Source of the DNA: Planococcus ruber
GTDB lineage: Bacteria > Bacillota > Bacilli > Bacillales_A > Planococcaceae
Assembly (NCBI RefSeq): GCF_022819085.1
Contig: NZ_JALHAG010000004.1
Location: 124,001 to 188,000 of the forward strand
DNA: 64,000 nucleotides
Direction: 5' to 3'
In this document: positions 17,113 through 23,660 of the stretch, piece after piece
Layout: every line of letters starts with the position of its first letter
Position numbering within the stretch: the stretch's first letter is position 1
Notes under the pieces: model-generated
Databases searched by the model: none
Told to the model about the DNA's origin: nothing
Seen by the model: the letters and a program-made list of their open reading frames with translations, nothing else
Position numbers and translations under genes: made by a program

Positions 17113-17598
17113 ATGAACTTGCATCAATTATTCGAAATGCAGGAAGAATTGGACCGTTACATCCAGACAAATCGTGGCATCGAAGAAGACGTTTTCCGAA
17201 AAAAAGGCTTGGCGCTGCTAATCGAACTGGCGGAGCTTGCAAATGAAACCCGTTGTTTTAAATTTTGGAGCACAAAAGGACCATCCGATCGTGAAGTTCT
17301 GCTGGAAGAATACGTCGATTCCATTCATTTCTTGCTGTCGCTGGGGATTGAAAAAAACTTGAGCACATTGGAGACATGGCCGGATGCGGTCAAGCATGCC
17401 GACTTAACGGAACTTTTCATCGGAACGCAGGAAAAGATTTTGAAATTCATGGACAACCATTCCATGTTCACGTATCAGGAAATTTGGAGCTGGTACGGCG
17501 GAATTGCTTCGGCCCTTGGCTTTAGTTACGAAGACGTACTGGAGGCATATTTTGCGAAGAACGAAGAGAATTATCGCCGCCAAAAAGAAGGGTATTAA
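17113..17598 (+). CDS. Dimeric (all-alpha) dUTP diphosphatase-like protein
   Basis: It probably hydrolyses dUTP to dUMP and pyrophosphate, keeping uracil out of DNA. The 161-residue helical protein has the acidic metal-binding motifs of the dUTPase_2/MazG-like superfamily: LALLIELAELANETRCFKFW (ExxE-type helix near 37-44) and LEEYVDSIHFLLSLG (E and D near 72-76). It has AGGAGG 6 nt before the ATG and lies divergent to ysdB. B. subtilis has no gene in this place; such dimeric enzymes are common in phages and in many Bacillales chromosomes. Confidence 0.8.
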   Translation: MNLHQLFEMQEELDRYIQTNRGIEEDVFRKKGLALLIELAELANETRCFKFWSTKGPSDREVLLEEYVDSIHFLLSLGIEKNLSTLETWPDAVKHADLTELFIGTQEKILKFMDNHSMFTYQEIWSWYGGIASALGFSYEDVLEAYFAKNEENYRRQKEGY

Positions 17599-17668
17599 AC
17601 GAATTTTTTGATAAAAGAAAGCGCATCGATTATAATAAAAAAGTAAAAATATTTAGGAGGTCGAAATA

Positions 17669-18757
17669 ATGGCTAAAATGGATGAAACCGTATTGATGCT
17701 GAAAGAACTGACAGACGCTAACGGGGTGCCGGGCAACGAACGCCAATCCCGCGAAGTGATGAAAAAATACATAGAACCTTATGCAGATTCAATTGAAACA
17801 GATGGTCTTGGCAGCTTGATCGCGAAAAAAGAAGGATTGGCAGACGGACCGAAAATCATGGTTGCCGGACATTTGGATGAAGTCGGCTTCATGATTTCTC
17901 AAATTGACGATAAAGGCTTTTTGAAATTCCAACCGCTTGGCGGCTGGTGGAGCCAAGTAATGCTGGCGCAGCGTGTAACGATCACAACGCGCAGCGGAAA
18001 AGAAGTAACCGGCGTCATCGGTTCAAAGCCGCCGCATATTTTACCGCCGGAAGCCCGCAAAAAACCGGTCGAAATCAAAGACATGTTCATTGATATCGGT
18101 GCGTCTTCCCGCGAGGAAGTAAAAGAGTGGGGGGTAGCTCCTGGAGATATGGTGACTCCGTATTTCGAATTTACCGTGATGAACAATGAAAAAATGCTGT
18201 TGGCGAAAGCTTGGGACAACCGCATCGGCTGCGCCATCGCGATCGATGTCCTAAAAGGATTGAAAGGCCAAGACCACCCGAACGTCGTTTACGGTGTCGG
18301 CACGGTCCAGGAAGAAGTCGGCCTTCGTGGAGCCAAAACGGCAACAGCTAAAATCCAGCCGGATATCGGTTTTGCTGTTGATGTGGGCATTGCTGGCGAT
18401 ACGCCAGGGATCACCCAGCAGGAATCCACTAGCAAAATGGGCGCTGGCCCTCAAATTCTTCTATTCGACGCGTCAATGGTTTCGCACCGCGGCTTGCGTG
18501 AATTAGTGGTCGATACGGCAGAAGAAGCCGGCATCCCTTACCAATTCGAAACGATTGCCGGCGGCGGAACCGATGCCGGATCGATCCATTTAACGGCAAA
18601 CGGCGTACCGGCATTATCGATCGGGGTGGCAACGCGCTACATCCACTCGCACGCAGGCATCCTGCACCGCGACGACTACGAAAACGCAGTGAAACTGATT
18701 GTCGAAGTCATCAAAAAATTAGACAAAGACACAGTGGCGCGCATTACATTTGAATAA
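17669..18757 (+). CDS. ysdC: M42 family metallopeptidase (YsdC-like aminopeptidase)
   Basis: A cobalt/zinc-dependent aminopeptidase of the M42 (tetrahedral TET) family. The 362-residue protein has the metal-binding residues in [11 protein letters not shown] (His68), [10 protein letters not shown] (bridging Asp), [11 protein letters not shown] (catalytic Glu pair), AVDVG (Asp) and YIHSHAGI (His). AGGAGG precedes the ATG by 7 nt. It matches the place of ysdC in B. subtilis. A terminator and then the first 21-bp repeat array follow. Confidence 0.93.
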   Translation: MAKMDETVLMLKELTDANGVPGNERQSREVMKKYIEPYADSIETDGLGSLIAKKEGLADGPKIMVAGHLDEVGFMISQIDDKGFLKFQPLGGWWSQVMLAQRVTITTRSGKEVTGVIGSKPPHILPPEARKKPVEIKDMFIDIGASSREEVKEWGVAPGDMVTPYFEFTVMNNEKMLLAKAWDNRIGCAIAIDVLKGLKGQDHPNVVYGVGTVQEEVGLRGAKTATAKIQPDIGFAVDVGIAGDTPGITQQESTSKMGAGPQILLFDASMVSHRGLRELVVDTAEEAGIPYQFETIAGGGTDAGSIHLTANGVPALSIGVATRYIHSHAGILHRDDYENAVKLIVEVIKKLDKDTVARITFE

Positions 18758-18763
18758 AGGATT

Positions 18764-18796
18764 TCCCCTTCTGCGTTTTGTGGGAGGGGATTTTTT
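18764..18796 (+). terminator. Intrinsic terminator after ysdC
   Basis: TCCCCT (18764-18769) pairs with AGGGGA (18785-18790), followed by six T's. The stem is short but the T-run is good. Confidence 0.65.
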
Positions 18797-18801
18797 GTGG
18801 G

Positions 18802-18941
18802 TTGCGCAAACAAAGTGGTTTATTCCGCAAATAAACTTGGTTATTGCGCAAATAAGCTTCCTTATTTCGCAAACAACGCAAGGTATTCTGCAAACAAACT
18901 TCAGAATTCCGCAAATAAAATTGAGGTTGCCGCATGAGGAT
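18802..18941 (+). repeat. 21-bp tandem repeat array 1 (seven units)
   Basis: The core CGCAAAYAAA begins at 18805, 18826, 18847, 18868, 18889 (TGCAAA), 18910 and 18931 (degenerate), exactly 21 bp apart each time. About 7-8 bp between cores vary in every unit. All units point the same way on the plus strand. The array lies between ysdC and the NERD gene. Confidence 0.9.
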
Positions 18942-19029
18942 CACTTTCTTCTTAAATATGTAGAAAATTTTTATATCTGAAATAGGGAATTCGGTGATAT
19001 ACTTCAGTTATTCTTTTAGGAGGTGTTCA

Positions 19030-19992
19030 ATGAGTAAAAAAAGGATCTCTTTATTGTCCGAAACTGAGTCGCTGGAAAGGCTGATGTACCGGCTGCCTGA
19101 AAATCATCCGAAGCTTCCGTTTCTGAAAGTCGAGCATTACAGGACGGCTGCCGGCAAGCGGGGAGAAGAGAGGCTGCAAAGGAAGTTCAGTGAATTTGTA
19201 TCGGAAGACAGTCACCGTTTTCTCCGAAATGTTTGCCTGTCGCTAGGAGATTGGAAAGTGCAGATGGATGGCTTATTGCTGACGGAAAGAGGAGCAGTCA
19301 TCATTGAGTCTAAAAACATCAGTGGCCAAATCCATTTTGATGAACTGACAGATGAATTTTCGAGGACCGATATGGAAGGCGTTCGGACTGTAATGGAAGA
19401 TCCGGCCATCCAATTGAATAAACACATTCGTTTTCTGGCAATGTTTTTTAAGCGGCATAAAATAAATTTGCCGGTTAAAGGCGTCGTTGTTTTTACATCG
19501 AAGCATTGTGAATTTATGGCAAAACCTAAAAATATTTACGTGTGCAAGACCTATCAACTGATCGATTATCTTTTCGCCATCCTTCAGACTTTCCCCCCAA
19601 AAGTCACTCATCTAAATTTATCGAAAGTAGATAAACTTCTCCAAAAGCACCAAAATCCTTATAAGCGACTTCCTTTATGCCAATTATATGTTATTGATCC
19701 GGAAGAATTGGAAGCCGGAATTCTGTGCACTCATTGCAAGAAGCACAGTATGTTGCACAAGCATAAAATCGGGTGGGTCTGTGCAATCTGCAATGGTGCG
19801 AATCCATGCGCTTTTCAACAAACTGTCCAAGAATATTTTTCGTTAATTGACCAACAGATCAGCAATAAACAGCTACGGAAATTTTCCAAGCTCGAATCAA
19901 TGTATGCTGCATCTCGTTTATTGGCAGCCTTTGATCTTGAACCAGCAGGCGCATTGCGGAACCGGACCTATCGAATAAAGAAAAACGATTAG
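19030..19992 (+). CDS. NERD domain protein with C-terminal zinc-ribbon-like segment
   Basis: The start is ATG 19030 with TAGGAGGTG 6 nt upstream, giving 320 residues. The N-terminal half has a NERD (nuclease-related) domain: AGKRGEERLQRKF (about 47-59), then VQMDGLLLTERGAVIIESKN (about 78-98), whose D...E-K residues resemble the restriction-endonuclease-like active site. The C-terminal part carries CTHCKKHSMLHKHKIGWVC and AIC, a likely zinc-binding knuckle. NERD proteins are assumed to act on nucleic acids but few are characterised. This gene is flanked on both sides by 21-bp repeat arrays and has its own terminator. It has no counterpart at this place in B. subtilis. Confidence 0.8.
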   Translation: MSKKRISLLSETESLERLMYRLPENHPKLPFLKVEHYRTAAGKRGEERLQRKFSEFVSEDSHRFLRNVCLSLGDWKVQMDGLLLTERGAVIIESKNISGQIHFDELTDEFSRTDMEGVRTVMEDPAIQLNKHIRFLAMFFKRHKINLPVKGVVVFTSKHCEFMAKPKNIYVCKTYQLIDYLFAILQTFPPKVTHLNLSKVDKLLQKHQNPYKRLPLCQLYVIDPEELEAGILCTHCKKHSMLHKHKIGWVCAICNGANPCAFQQTVQEYFSLIDQQISNKQLRKFSKLESMYAASRLLAAFDLEPAGALRNRTYRIKKND

Positions 19993-20021
19993 CTTTTCAC
20001 TCTTAGTGAAGAGCTTTTTTT
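19991..20021 (+). terminator. Intrinsic terminator after the NERD gene
   Basis: AGCTTTTCAC (19991-20000) pairs with GTGAAGAGCT (20006-20015) with one wobble, followed by T's. It overlaps the NERD stop codon. Confidence 0.85.
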
Positions 20022-20023
20022 GG

Positions 20024-20161
20024 TTGCTGCAAATAAAGTCTCTTATTGCGCAAATAAACGTGTAAATTCCGCAAATAAAACATCCGATTCCGCAAACAAA
20101 CTTCCTCTTTCCGCAAACAACACCTAGTATTCCGCAAATAAATCCCAAAACCCGAAATAAT
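20024..20161 (+). repeat. 21-bp tandem repeat array 2 (six units plus a degenerate one)
   Basis: Cores begin at 20028 (TGCAAA), 20049, 20070, 20091, 20112 and 20133, each 21 bp apart; a degenerate CCGAAATAA lies near 20153. Consensus ATTCCGCAAAYAAA with variable 7-bp linkers, same orientation as array 1. Confidence 0.9.
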
Positions 20162-20171
20162 AGAAGAATCT

Positions 20172-20214
20172 AATGTTAACCCTACTTGACTAAATGTTAA
20201 CTATACTATACATT
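20172..20214 (+). promoter_or_regulatory. Promoter with duplicated operator for the XRE operon
   Basis: AATGTTAAC occurs twice (20172-20180 and 20193-20201), 21 bp apart, on both sides of TTGACT (20186-20191). A -10 region lies at 20207-20214 (TATACA or TACATT; spacing 15 or 17). Repressor bound to both copies, on the same face of the helix, would cover the -35. Autoregulation by the XRE protein is inferred. Confidence 0.55.
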
Positions 20215-20256
20215 ATGTTATATAAACCGAACATCTACAAAGGGAGGAGGAAGTAG

Positions 20257-20472
20257 ATGCTGAAAAATCGCGTAAAGGAATTGCGGGCGCGCTATGGATT
20301 TACGCAAAGTGATCTGGGCAAGCGGGTGGATGTGACGCGGCAGACGATTGCGTTTATTGAGAAAGGGGAATTTTCGCCTTCGATTACGCTTGCTTTGAAA
20401 CTTGCTGATGCCTTGGAAACAAAAGTGGACGACTTATTTTGGCTCGAAGAGGAGGAGTACAATGAAAAATGA
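20257..20472 (+). CDS. XRE family helix-turn-helix transcriptional regulator
   Basis: A 71-residue single-domain Cro/C1-type DNA-binding protein; the helix-turn-helix spans about residues 15-42 (FTQSDLGKRVDVTRQTIAF). GGGAGGAGGAAG precedes the ATG. It overlaps the next gene by 11 nt and probably controls the operon of two membrane proteins from the duplicated AATGTTAAC sites upstream. No ligand-binding domain is present. Confidence 0.9.
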   Translation: MLKNRVKELRARYGFTQSDLGKRVDVTRQTIAFIEKGEFSPSITLALKLADALETKVDDLFWLEEEEYNEK

Positions 20473-20962
20473 TTTCCGCTTGAATTATCCGCTATGGATG
20501 ATGGCTTTTATTTTATTGCTAGGCGTGTTGGCGTTTGGGTTGAATTCGCCAATTACGGAGTTCGTCAATACAGAGAATGAAACGAGCTTCACCATCAAAT
20601 TGGAGGCGCTTGAAGGCTTTCTCGTGTTTTGTTCAATCCTCCTTTATTTTGCAATGCTTGTGATCTTTATGGCGCGGCTCAAAAAGCACAACAAGGAAAA
20701 TCCGTCGCAAAAGATTTCGCCGCTGGCCATCCGTCCGCCTGAGTATTTGGAGCAGGATGAAGGCATGACGTACATTACGCGAAAAGCGGTGCAGAAAGTT
20801 TATAGTTTCATTACGCTTGCGCTTCCGCTTCTCGCGACTCTTGTCATCCTCTTGCCGTTGCCAAAGCTGCTCATCATTTACGGAATTCTCGCGATCGCAT
20901 TTGGCCAATATTTGATTTACTACCTCGAAGTCCGAAAACACTTTAAGGAGGAAACAGAATGA
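20462..20962 (+). CDS. Membrane protein of unknown function in the XRE operon
   Basis: The start is ATG 20462, with GAGGAGGAG (20449-20457) upstream inside the XRE gene, giving 166 residues. Four hydrophobic segments are visible: about 9-27, 44-67, 114-137 and 139-156. They are separated by a charged cytoplasmic-looking stretch, LKKHNKENPSQKISPLAIRP. I do not recognise the family. The pairing of a small XRE regulator with an adjacent small membrane protein is common in Bacillales. The following gene overlaps by 4 nt, so all three are translationally coupled. Confidence 0.75.
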   Translation: MKNDFRLNYPLWMMAFILLLGVLAFGLNSPITEFVNTENETSFTIKLEALEGFLVFCSILLYFAMLVIFMARLKKHNKENPSQKISPLAIRPPEYLEQDEGMTYITRKAVQKVYSFITLALPLLATLVILLPLPKLLIIYGILAIAFGQYLIYYLEVRKHFKEETE

Positions 20963-21408
20963 TTTATGAATACTTTCTCGTTTTCCTTGGCGCCGCCATT
21001 CCGTGGCTTGAAATTGCATTGGTCATTCCGCTCGGCATTGTCTGGGGCCTGTCTCCTTTTTGGGTGATGGTCATGGCATTTGTCGGCAATATGTTGACGG
21101 TGCTCGCCTTGATCATCGGGTTTGATAAATTCAAGGATTGGTACTTGAAGCGGCAAGAAGCGAAAGGAAAGACGGGTTCGAAGAAAAGCGAACGGGCGAA
21201 AGCCATTTGGAATAAATACGGATTGCCTGGGCTCGCATTGCTTGGCCCGATTTTAATCGGCACTCATATTGCGGCATTTATCGGAATGACGCTCGGTGCC
21301 ACCAAACGCAATACGACGATTTGGCTCACCGTCAGCATCGGTTTATGGACACTTGTTTTCGGGCTCGCAACCGCACTCGGCTTCGATTTTTTCACGAGAG
21401 AAATTTAA
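20959..21408 (+). CDS. Small multidrug export family membrane protein
   Basis: A 149-residue integral membrane protein with about four hydrophobic segments and the motifs of the Sm_multidrug_ex family (PF06695): GAAIPWLEIALVIPLGIVWGL near the N-terminus and GLPGLALLGPILIGTHIAAF in the middle. Despite the family name, export has not been shown for most members. Its ATG overlaps the previous stop (ATGA). Confidence 0.75.
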   Translation: MIYEYFLVFLGAAIPWLEIALVIPLGIVWGLSPFWVMVMAFVGNMLTVLALIIGFDKFKDWYLKRQEAKGKTGSKKSERAKAIWNKYGLPGLALLGPILIGTHIAAFIGMTLGATKRNTTIWLTVSIGLWTLVFGLATALGFDFFTREI

Positions 21409-21425
21409 CACCGGGCGCCAGCCCA

Positions 21426-21468
21426 TCTTATGCGTGTCGAATCTAAACGGCTGCCAGAGCTGAACAGG
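21426..21468 (+). repeat. Dispersed palindrome family, right-half remnant
   Basis: CTTATG followed by TCGAATCT, ACGGCTG and GAGCTGAACA resembles the right half of the full elements. The left half is not recognisable. It lies after the export gene. Confidence 0.45.
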
Positions 21469-21531
21469 CACCTCTGCTTTTCCTTAATATGCTATACTTG
21501 AGCTATTCTGAAATAAAGGCGTGAACTGAAC

Positions 21532-22299
21532 ATGAAAAGAATTGAATCGACGCAAAACTCGCTCGTGAAGCATTGGAAGAAGCTTGTCACTACCCGAAAA
21601 GAACGGGATAAATTTACCGAATTCCTGGTAGAAGGCTTTCATTTGACAGAAGAGGCGCTGAAGAAAAAAGATGCCATCAAGTCAATGATCGTCCGGGAAG
21701 GCGTGGACATCCCCGCTGATTGGAATGTGGACGATGTGCCAATGTATTCTGTGACAGCGGCTGTTGCAAAAGAGATTTCCGAAACGGAGCATTCCCAAGG
21801 AATTTTCGCTCACTGTGCGCAGCTGGAATTCACAGAAGCGGATCAGCAGCAATGGACAAAACTTTTGCTGATTGATGCAGTCCAAGATCCGGGCAACATT
21901 GGCACGATGATCCGCACCGCATCTGCAAGCGGCATCGATGCGGTCGTTTTAGGAAAAGGCTGCGCGGATCCGTTCAATCCGAAAACGGTGCGTTCGGCGC
22001 AAGGGTCGCATTTCCAGATTCCCGTCGTCCGAGGCGAGTTGGAAGAATGGACTGGGCAATTAAAAGAACGCGGCATCGCATTATTCGGCACGGCCTTGAT
22101 TAATTCCACACCGGTTCATGAAGTGGAGAGCCAGGAAGCGTTCGCTTTGATCGTCGGCAATGAAGGAAGCGGTGTGGATCCGGTCCTTTTGCAGAAAACG
22201 GACCGCAATTTGATGGTGCCGCTCTACGGCGAAGCGGAATCGTTGAACGTAGCGGTCGCAACCGGAATTTTGCTGTATAGTTTAGTTCCGAAAAACTGA
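21532..22299 (+). CDS. ysgA: TrmH-family (SPOUT) RNA methyltransferase, YsgA-like
   Basis: A predicted 2'-O-ribose methyltransferase for rRNA or tRNA. The 255-residue protein has an N-terminal substrate-binding domain (starting RIESTQNSLVKHWKKL) and the SpoU motifs VQDPGNIGTMIRTASASG (about 119-136), LIVGNEGSGVD (about 207) and LMVPLYGEAESLNVAVATGI (about 225-244), which form the knotted SAM site. It sits directly upstream of pheS, as ysgA does in B. subtilis. The exact target nucleotide is not known from sequence. Confidence 0.9.
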   Translation: MKRIESTQNSLVKHWKKLVTTRKERDKFTEFLVEGFHLTEEALKKKDAIKSMIVREGVDIPADWNVDDVPMYSVTAAVAKEISETEHSQGIFAHCAQLEFTEADQQQWTKLLLIDAVQDPGNIGTMIRTASASGIDAVVLGKGCADPFNPKTVRSAQGSHFQIPVVRGELEEWTGQLKERGIALFGTALINSTPVHEVESQEAFALIVGNEGSGVDPVLLQKTDRNLMVPLYGEAESLNVAVATGILLYSLVPKN

Positions 22300-22300
22300 T

Positions 22301-22329
22301 TTGATTAAATGGACGCAATTTCGTATAAT
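22301..22329 (+). promoter_or_regulatory. pheST promoter
   Basis: TTGATT (22301-22306), a 17-bp spacer and consensus TATAAT (22324-22329), right after the ysgA stop. Confidence 0.85.
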
Positions 22330-22335
22330 TGAATA

Positions 22336-22588
22336 GTAAATAAGAAAAGCTGTGACCGGGAAAAGTACGTTGTGCCGTTGCATCAAGAGAGTCTGCGCCT
22401 TGGCTGGAAGTGCGGATATGCGAGAAACTTCAGAAGTTCACCCCGCGAGCTGCCTGTCGGGACCAGCAAGCTGCTGTAAAGATAGGCCGGTGAAGAGCCG
22501 TTACGTAAACGAGTGATTGCGCCTGGCGCAATAACTAGGGTGGTACCGCGAATAATGCCTCGTCCCTTTTTGGGGACGGGGCTTTTTT
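22336..22588 (+). ncRNA. T-box riboswitch (phenylalanyl), pheST leader
   Basis: The canonical T-box sequence AGGGTGGTACCGCGA is at 22537-22551. A TTC codon (22437-22439) followed by ACC fits the specifier position for tRNA-Phe. A terminator follows. Confidence 0.95.
22557..22588 (+). terminator. T-box terminator of pheST leader
   Basis: GCCTCGTCCC (22557-22566) pairs with GGGACGGGGC (22573-22582) with one wobble, then a T-run. Confidence 0.92.
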
Positions 22589-22608
22589 ATGTTTAAGGAG
22601 GAGAAAAG

Positions 22609-23646
22609 ATGGAAGCACAATTGCAGGCATTGAAAACAGAAGCGCTTGAAAAAATTGCAGCAGCAGCGAATGTGAAAGAATTGAATGACGTCCGTGTCGC
22701 TTATTTAGGGAAAAAGGGGCCGATTACCGATCTTTTGAAAAGCATGGGGAAATTGCCGGCTGAAGAGCGTCCGAAAATGGGCGCGCTTGTAAACGTTGTC
22801 CGTGAAGAAGTCACGACAACATTAGAAGAACGCATGGTCATTTTGGAAGAAGAAGCGATCAACATCAAATTGCAAAGCGAGACCATTGATATCACCTTGC
22901 CAGGACGCCCTGTCCGCACCGGAAATCCGCATCCGTTAACGCGTGTTATTGAAGAAATCGAGGATTTATTCATTTCGATGGGCTATGAAATTGCGGAAGG
23001 CCCGGAAGTTGAAAAAGATTATTACAATTTTGAAGCGCTGAATTTGCCGAAAGGCCATCCGGCGCGTGATATGCAGGATTCTTTCTATATTACCGAAGAT
23101 ATTTTGCTTCGTACGCATACGTCGCCTGTCCAAGCGCGTACGATGGAAGCGAAAGGCGGCGAGCCGATCAAAATCATTTGCCCGGGGAAAGTCTATCGCC
23201 GCGACAATGACGATGCAACGCATTCCCACCAATTCACACAGATCGAAGGTTTGGTCATCGGCGAAGATATCCGTATGAGTGATTTAAAAGGAACGTTGTC
23301 TGTATTTGCGAAGAAAATGTTCGGCAATGATCGTGAAATCCGTCTTCGTCCAAGCTTCTTCCCGTTCACTGAGCCTTCCGTTGAAATGGATATTTCTTGC
23401 TTCAAATGCGGCGGGACTGGCTGCAACGTCTGCAAGAAAACCGGTTGGATTGAAATTCTGGGAGCTGGAATGGTGCACCCGAACGTACTTGAAATGGCCG
23501 GCTATGATTCAAAACGCCTGACAGGATTTGCTTTCGGCATGGGGCCGGAGCGTATCGCAATGCTGAAATACGGCGTAGAAGACATCCGCCATTTCTATAC
23601 CAATGATGTCCGCTTTTTATCCCAATTCCAGCGCACTGAAGTTTAA
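22609..23646 (+). CDS. pheS: Phenylalanyl-tRNA synthetase alpha subunit
   Basis: The catalytic subunit of the alpha2-beta2 enzyme. The 345-residue protein has an N-terminal coiled coil (about 1-85) and a class II core: motif 1 around [19 protein letters not shown], motif 2 around [21 protein letters not shown] and motif 3 [23 protein letters not shown] cluster precedes the motif [20 protein letters not shown] lies before the ATG. pheT follows after 14 nt. Confidence 0.97.
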   Translation: MEAQLQALKTEALEKIAAAANVKELNDVRVAYLGKKGPITDLLKSMGKLPAEERPKMGALVNVVREEVTTTLEERMVILEEEAINIKLQSETIDITLPGRPVRTGNPHPLTRVIEEIEDLFISMGYEIAEGPEVEKDYYNFEALNLPKGHPARDMQDSFYITEDILLRTHTSPVQARTMEAKGGEPIKIICPGKVYRRDNDDATHSHQFTQIEGLVIGEDIRMSDLKGTLSVFAKKMFGNDREIRLRPSFFPFTEPSVEMDISCFKCGGTGCNVCKKTGWIEILGAGMVHPNVLEMAGYDSKRLTGFAFGMGPERIAMLKYGVEDIRHFYTNDVRFLSQFQRTEV

Positions 23647-23660
23647 GGAGGAAATCAAAC

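Noticed and set aside
18744-18944. 66-codon minus-strand ORF with LRN repeats over array 1
   Set aside because: It is open only because the repeat period is a multiple of three; it has no ribosome site and overlaps the ysdC end.
18802-20161. 21-bp arrays as CRISPR arrays
   Set aside because: The period is 21 bp, with a core of about 13 bp and linkers of only 7-8 bp; repeats are too short and degenerate, there is no spacer-length segment, and no cas gene lies nearby.
18802-20161. Insertion sequence or prophage around the NERD/XRE genes
   Set aside because: No transposase, integrase, phage structural gene or clear terminal inverted repeats are present.
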